Positions 60,233-64,000 of a stretch of 64,000 nt of DNA are shown piece after piece (positions within the stretch are counted from its first letter, which is position 1; every line of letters starts with the position of its first letter). Made by a program: the position numbers and the translations under genes. The stretch covers positions 248,001-312,000 of the forward strand of contig JBKCOJ010000005.1 in NCBI GenBank assembly GCA_046309815.1, read 5' to 3'. This DNA comes from CAITNM01 sp021298215 (GTDB lineage: Bacteria; Pseudomonadota; Alphaproteobacteria; Paracaedibacterales; CAITNM01). The notes under the pieces are model-generated. The model did no database searches. It saw only the letters and a program-made list of their open reading frames with translations, and was not told the origin of the DNA.

Positions 60233-60936
60233 CGTATTGGATGTATGGTTGGCATGCATGTCAGGCTGCTCTTAATAATCCTATCAGGAAAATTGAGAAA
60301 ATACTTTTAGACAAACGCCAAGATCCAGCTAAATTACAGCTAAATAGAAAAATTCCTTTAGAAAAAGTTGATACAAAAATTATTGAACAAAAAGTTGGGA
60401 AAGAATCAGTTCATCAAGGAATTACTATATGTGCGCATGAATTGCTTACGGAAGATATTTCATTTTTAAGTGCGGATGTTCCCATGAATGTCGCAATACT
60501 TGATCAAATTACAGATCCACATAACGTGGGTGCTATCTGGAGATCCTGCGCAGTTTTTGGAATCACAGCTATTGTTACCACAGAACGTAACAGCGCTCCT
60601 GAATCAGGTGCTTTAGCAAAATCTGCATCTGGAGCGTTAGAGTTTGTTCCGCGCATTGAAGTAAAAAATCTTGCAGCATCTCTAGCAGAATTAAAAGAAT
60701 ATGGTTTTTGGATTTATGGTTTTTCTGAGCATTCAAAAGCAACGCTTCAAAAATTTTCTTTTGCTAAAAAAACTGCTTTGATTTTTGGCAATGAAGGTGA
60801 TGGGATGCGATCTTTAACAATGAAAAATTGTGACGAAACGCTTCAATTGCCTACGTCTAAGAATTTTCAAACACTCAATGTTTCAAACGCTGCAGCTATT
60901 GCGCTGTATGAGGTTTTTAAGCAAACTCATTCTTAG
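60229..60936 (+). CDS. rlmB: 23S rRNA 2'-O-methyltransferase RlmB-like (SpoU family)
   Basis: The 235-residue product has the RlmB N-terminal RNA-binding start (WMYGWHACQAALNNP) and the SPOUT knot motifs: DQITDPHNVGAIWRSCAVFG, ALIFGNEGDGMR and LQLPTSKNFQTLNVSNAAAIALYE, shortened to TLNVSNAAAIALYE. RlmB methylates G2251 of 23S rRNA; other TrmH-family targets cannot be excluded. It is translated in overlap with rnhB and followed by lpd after 8 bases. Confidence 0.9.
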   Translation: MTYWMYGWHACQAALNNPIRKIEKILLDKRQDPAKLQLNRKIPLEKVDTKIIEQKVGKESVHQGITICAHELLTEDISFLSADVPMNVAILDQITDPHNVGAIWRSCAVFGITAIVTTERNSAPESGALAKSASGALEFVPRIEVKNLAASLAELKEYGFWIYGFSEHSKATLQKFSFAKKTALIFGNEGDGMRSLTMKNCDETLQLPTSKNFQTLNVSNAAAIALYEVFKQTHS

Positions 60937-60944
60937 AGGTTGTT

Positions 60945-62324
60945 ATGACAAAAAAAATTATCGTTATTGGTGCTGGTCCTGGTGGATACGTATGTGCCAT
61001 TCGAGCAGCTCAACTTGGAGCTGATGTTACAGTCATAGATGTTAATAAACGTCATGGAGGTACATGTTTAAATGTAGGATGTATTCCCTCAAAAAACCTT
61101 CTTCAAGCCTCTTATGAATATTACAAAGTTAACCATTCCCTTTCAAAGTTTGGCATCTCGGTTGAGAGATTATCAATGGATATTTATCAGCTGCAAAAGC
61201 AAAAATCCCAAATTCTTAATGAGTTAGGCCAGGGAATTGAATTCTTATTCAAAAAGAATTTTATACGTTTCATTCAAGAAAAAGCAGAAATATCTGGATT
61301 AAATCAAGTAAAGGCAGGCAAAGAACTGCTAAATGCAGATGCAATAATTATTGCATCGGGATCTACTCCTCGAACAATCCCAAACCTTTCTATAGATGAA
61401 ACAGTAGTGCTCTCTTCCGCAGGGGCTCTTGATCTTAATCATGTGCCAAATACGTTAGTCGTTGTTGGAGCGGGTTATATAGGGTTAGAGTTAGGTGTTG
61501 TTTGGTCCAGGCTTGGATCAAAAGTACATATTGTTGAAGCCGCTGATAGAATTGCGCCTGGTTTGGACAGTGATTTAAGTCAAGCACTGTACGCTTCCCT
61601 TCAAAAGCAAGGAATTATTTTTCATCTGGGCATTAAAATCAAAGCATTTAATAAAAATAAAACAAGAGCAGAAATGGTTTTAGAAAAAGATGGTAAGACG
61701 GAGAATTTATCGGCTGATAAAATTCTCGTGTCTATTGGGCGCGTACCATATACAGACGGTCTTAATCTTGAAAAGATGAACATTAAGAAAACACCGGAGG
61801 GATATATAAAAGTCAACGAATGGGGTGAGACATCGGTTAATGATATTTATGCTATCGGTGATGTCACGGAAGGGCCTATGCTCGCGCATAAGGCTGAAGA
61901 AGAAGGTATCGCCGTTGCGGAACATATTATGGGATTGTCGTCGCATGTTGATTACAATGTTATTCCGGCCGTTATTTATACAAAACCAGAAGTTGCTTCG
62001 GTGGGCTTTTCTGAGCATCAACTGCAAGAGTCGCAGGTTCCTTACAAAGCTAGTAAGTTTTTATTTTCTGCGAACAGTCGTGAAAAAGCTACTCATGATA
62101 CAGAAGGTTTTGTTAAACTCCTCAGCCATCAAGAAACAGGACTGGTATTGGGGGCGCACATTATTGGGAGTCACGCTGGCACAATGATAGCTCAAGTAGC
62201 TCAAGCTATGCAGTTACGAGCAAATGTTGAAGATATAGCGCGTACCTGTTGCGCGCATCCAACTCATAGTGAAGCCATTAAAGAGGCTGCTTGGAATGGA
62301 TTTGCTAATGCAATTCATTCTTGA
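60945..62324 (+). CDS. lpdA: Dihydrolipoyl dehydrogenase
   Basis: This is the E3 subunit of 2-oxoacid dehydrogenase complexes, reoxidising dihydrolipoamide with NAD. The 459-residue product has the FAD motif VIGAGPGGYVCAIRAAQLG, the redox-active disulfide GGTCLNVGCIPSK, the NAD motif VVGAGYIGLELG and the C-terminal catalytic His-Glu in CCAHPTHSEAIKEAAW. No E1 or E2 genes are nearby, so it is unlinked or serves several complexes. The end overlaps rsm22 by 20 bases. Confidence 0.95.
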   Translation: MTKKIIVIGAGPGGYVCAIRAAQLGADVTVIDVNKRHGGTCLNVGCIPSKNLLQASYEYYKVNHSLSKFGISVERLSMDIYQLQKQKSQILNELGQGIEFLFKKNFIRFIQEKAEISGLNQVKAGKELLNADAIIIASGSTPRTIPNLSIDETVVLSSAGALDLNHVPNTLVVVGAGYIGLELGVVWSRLGSKVHIVEAADRIAPGLDSDLSQALYASLQKQGIIFHLGIKIKAFNKNKTRAEMVLEKDGKTENLSADKILVSIGRVPYTDGLNLEKMNIKKTPEGYIKVNEWGETSVNDIYAIGDVTEGPMLAHKAEEEGIAVAEHIMGLSSHVDYNVIPAVIYTKPEVASVGFSEHQLQESQVPYKASKFLFSANSREKATHDTEGFVKLLSHQETGLVLGAHIIGSHAGTMIAQVAQAMQLRANVEDIARTCCAHPTHSEAIKEAAWNGFANAIHS

Positions 62325-63222
62325 TGCCGTCACCCCAGACAGATTTTTTTAATTGTTTATAGTCTTGATGGCTCTTACTAATGGTTGGCTCAATAATCTC
62401 ACCCTTTCTGGTGCAAATTTTTAAGTTTATATGCCCTCCATGAATTCTGGGCGATGCTATTAGTCGTCCAAATTCATCATGCATTTTTGATGTTTTTGAA
62501 AAAAACAAATAACTATAAGCTTCAAATTCAAATCCTCGCTGAGCATTTTTCAGTATTTTATGCTCTTTTGAACGAGGAACATTGACTGAAAAATGACACC
62601 AATCTTTTTCTTTTAATGGGCAAGATTGGCTGTGATAACAAGGGCCTACAAGATAAGCATCCTTTTTTAAAAGCAAATAATCTCGTATTTTTAACAACTT
62701 TTGAAAATGTGCTGTGGTACCAGGCTCAACTATAAGCAAATGATTTGTTCGGCTCCAAACATCATCTAAATGTTTTTTCCAATTATCCGATTCACCAAGA
62801 GAATAACTGAACACACCTAAATCAACTTTCTCGGGCAAAATATCTTGCTGAATAACATTTTTTGGGTAAAAATGCTTTATAAATTGAGCTGCATAATCTT
62901 TTGCTTGTTTGTCTTGCTCTATTAAAAAGTATTCTATGTTTTCAAAATATTTACTTAAAGCAAGTGATGCTGTTCCTATTCCACAGCCCCAGTCCAAAAC
63001 AGAATTAATTTCAAGCTCTTTTATATGCTCTCCAATCAGCTGCAGGCATACTTGATAAGTGGCTGGAAATCTCGTAAAAACGTATGCTTGGATTTGCTGT
63101 TTATCTTTATAACCTGTGCGTGTTCTTGTTCGATATCCATGCTGTAGTTCTTGAGAGCTAATCTTGAGATCTTTAATATTCCAGCCCAGATATTCATGCA
63201 CATATTGTTGCAGAAAATTCAT
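62305..63222 (-). CDS. Rsm22-family (mitochondrial-type) rRNA methyltransferase
   Basis: The 305-residue product resembles Rsm22, an RNA methyltransferase-like protein of alphaproteobacteria and mitochondria linked to small ribosomal subunit assembly. It has YVFTRFPATYQVCLQLI, the SAM motif VLDWGCGIGTASLAL, LLIVEPGTTAHFQKLLKIRDYLL, shortened to VEPGTTAHFQ, and the cysteine/histidine cluster GPCYHSQSCPLKEKDWCHF. FEFEAYSYLFFSK follows the usual 'fsYl' block. It is preceded by a terminator belonging to the upstream gene. Confidence 0.88.
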   Translation of the reverse strand: MNFLQQYVHEYLGWNIKDLKISSQELQHGYRTRTRTGYKDKQQIQAYVFTRFPATYQVCLQLIGEHIKELEINSVLDWGCGIGTASLALSKYFENIEYFLIEQDKQAKDYAAQFIKHFYPKNVIQQDILPEKVDLGVFSYSLGESDNWKKHLDDVWSRTNHLLIVEPGTTAHFQKLLKIRDYLLLKKDAYLVGPCYHSQSCPLKEKDWCHFSVNVPRSKEHKILKNAQRGFEFEAYSYLFFSKTSKMHDEFGRLIASPRIHGGHINLKICTRKGEIIEPTISKSHQDYKQLKKSVWGDGIKNELH

Positions 63223-63223
63223 A

Positions 63224-63249
63224 TAAAAAAAGGAGGCTTAAGCCTCCTT
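63224..63249 (-). terminator. Rho-independent terminator of the His/Ala-rich protein gene
   Basis: AAGGAGGC and GCCTCCTT pair around TTAA, and on the minus strand the stem is followed by a T run (A run at 63224-63231). It lies 22 bases beyond the 63271 stop and just before the rsm22 start. Confidence 0.9.
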
Positions 63250-63270
63250 CTCCTTATTAAAAATTTTGGA

Positions 63271-63690
63271 TTAAGCAGCTGTCTTTGCAGAATCTTTAGA
63301 TTCTTCAGCTTTTGCATCATGCACAGCTGCATCTGCTTTTTTGTCATCTTTTTTTGCGTCAGCTTTATGTGCAGCTGCATGTGCATCAGCAGCATGAGCG
63401 TGATGTGGTGCAGCAGCTTTGTGCTTAGGAGCTGCTTTTGGAGCGCAGCAAGCTGGCATTTCTATTGTAGCCATTGGGCCTTTCCAAGGAGTTTGCATTG
63501 CAGCTAAAGCTTTTGTGAATTTATTTGCTTCAGCACGATTTATATGAGCTACATGGTGCTCAGCTGCTGTTGGTGCTTCATGTTTAGCTTCTGGTGCAGC
63601 TGCATCTTTATGCTCAGCTTCTTTAGTTTCCTCAGCATAAGTTGTTGAAACAACAAGTGCTACAGCTAGTAATTTCAATAATTCTTTCAT
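63271..63690 (-). CDS. Secreted His/Ala/Lys-rich protein
   Basis: The 139-residue product has a signal peptide (MKELLKLLAVALVVSTTYA). Its tail is low-complexity, dominated by Ala, His, Lys, Glu and Asp, with AAPHHAHAADAHAAAHKAD near residue 90. One short ordered-looking segment (FTKALAAMQTPWKGPMATIE followed by two cysteines, ACC) is embedded at about 58-82. No family is recognised; the histidine-rich tail could bind metal. GGAG precedes the ATG and a strong terminator follows. The gene at 2189-2392 has a similar layout. Confidence 0.68.
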   Translation of the reverse strand: MKELLKLLAVALVVSTTYAEETKEAEHKDAAAPEAKHEAPTAAEHHVAHINRAEANKFTKALAAMQTPWKGPMATIEMPACCAPKAAPKHKAAAPHHAHAADAHAAAHKADAKKDDKKADAAVHDAKAEESKDSAKTAA

Positions 63691-63865
63691 AATTTAAAAA
63701 CTCCACGGTTAAAAGGCTTACAGTTTTTCCACTGTACTTATAGAAAAATACTAACGTATAGGCTTTTTAAAGTCAGTGTAATTAAAATTATTGATAAATT
63801 TTTATTTTATCTGTGGTATTTTCGCGACGTACTATGTGATAGCTTTTTGGTTGGTAACGAAGCAC

Positions 63866-64000
63866 TTAAAACTGATGACTTCTAATACGCATAGCAGTGC
63901 GAATAATTTCAGCAACAACCTTATAGTATTCCGGTGGGATTTGCTGATCTAAATTGACGCTGTCGTACAAAGATCTTGCTACCGGAGCATTTTCCACGAT
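63866..64000 (-). CDS. flhB: Flagellar biosynthesis protein FlhB, C-terminal end (5' end outside window)
   Basis: The minus-strand frame runs from the right edge to a stop at 63866-63868. Its 44 residues read IVENAPVARSLYDSVNLDQQ, then IPPEYYKVVAEIIRTAMRIR, matching the last part of FlhB/EscU export-switch proteins (ivEn.plARaLy....l...IP.e.y..vAeil). The NPTH autocleavage site would lie beyond the edge. A short FlhB-like paralogue cannot be excluded. Confidence 0.75.
   Translation of the reverse strand: MVENAPVARSLYDSVNLDQQIPPEYYKVVAEIIRTAMRIRSHQF

Overview
The window looks like a chromosomal segment of an AT-rich, host-associated alphaproteobacterium. I infer a Holosporales or Paracaedibacter-like amoeba symbiont, but no rRNA gene is present to prove it. 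The alphaproteobacterial signature is strong: ntrY-ntrX-trkA in one operon, a Mic60 (mitofilin) homologue beside hemY, an Rsm22-type methyltransferase, an RNase E/G with a basic tail, and an origin-like intergenic region next to hemE as in Caulobacter and Rickettsia. Genes are densely packed with many ATGA/TAATG overlaps. There are no insertion sequences, phage genes or CRISPR arrays.

Layout. 0-2.4 kb: a truncated HD (SpoT-like) gene diverges from a LuxR-type receptor with a lux-box-like palindrome between them, then birA and a small secreted protein. 2.4-5.6 kb: flagellar operon fliK-like/flgD/flgE behind a sigma-54 promoter-like site; flgE carries an in-frame TAG. 5.7-13.5 kb (minus): RNase E/G, then ntrY-ntrX-trkA-lolA. 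13.6-17.8 kb: a signal-peptide-bearing mitochondrial-carrier-like protein, hslO, rsmG, parA, parB, with two perfect parS sites inside hslO and rsmG, and tRNA-Tyr. 17.9-25.5 kb: type VI secretion genes tssK-tssL-tssM-tssA, all overlapping. 25.4-27.4 kb: hemH and hemE, clearly richer in G+C than their surroundings. 27.4-27.75 kb: probable oriC with several DnaA boxes.

27.8-35 kb: a secreted CheD/CNF-fold-like protein, lnt, mlaC, hemY, Mic60, a zinc-ribbon protein and a lipoprotein hydrolase. 35-41 kb: a beta-barrel outer-membrane protein, an O-antigen-ligase-like protein and a three-gene ABC importer. 41-45.5 kb: comM, a secreted 2H phosphoesterase-like protein, nitronate monooxygenase, rnhA. 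45.5-51.3 kb (minus): flgI-flgJ-flgN-like-flgK-flgL-fliW behind a second sigma-54 promoter match; FlgI has a large Pro/Ala/Thr insertion. 51.3-64 kb: tolC-rhodanese-pcm, tRNA-Cys, rpoH, a repeat protein, rph, hfq, tRNA-Leu, peroxiredoxin, a CPA2 antiporter, rnhB, rlmB, lpd, rsm22, a His/Ala-rich secreted protein and the 3' end of flhB.

How it fits together. parABS and the origin lie about 12 kb apart, so this is probably the origin-proximal part of the chromosome. The two flagellar operons share sigma-54 promoter architecture. T6SS, a LuxR receptor without a synthase in the window, the carrier-like protein, the CheD-like protein and the 2H enzyme suggest interaction with a eukaryotic host. 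Functions of these accessory proteins are inferred from motifs only.
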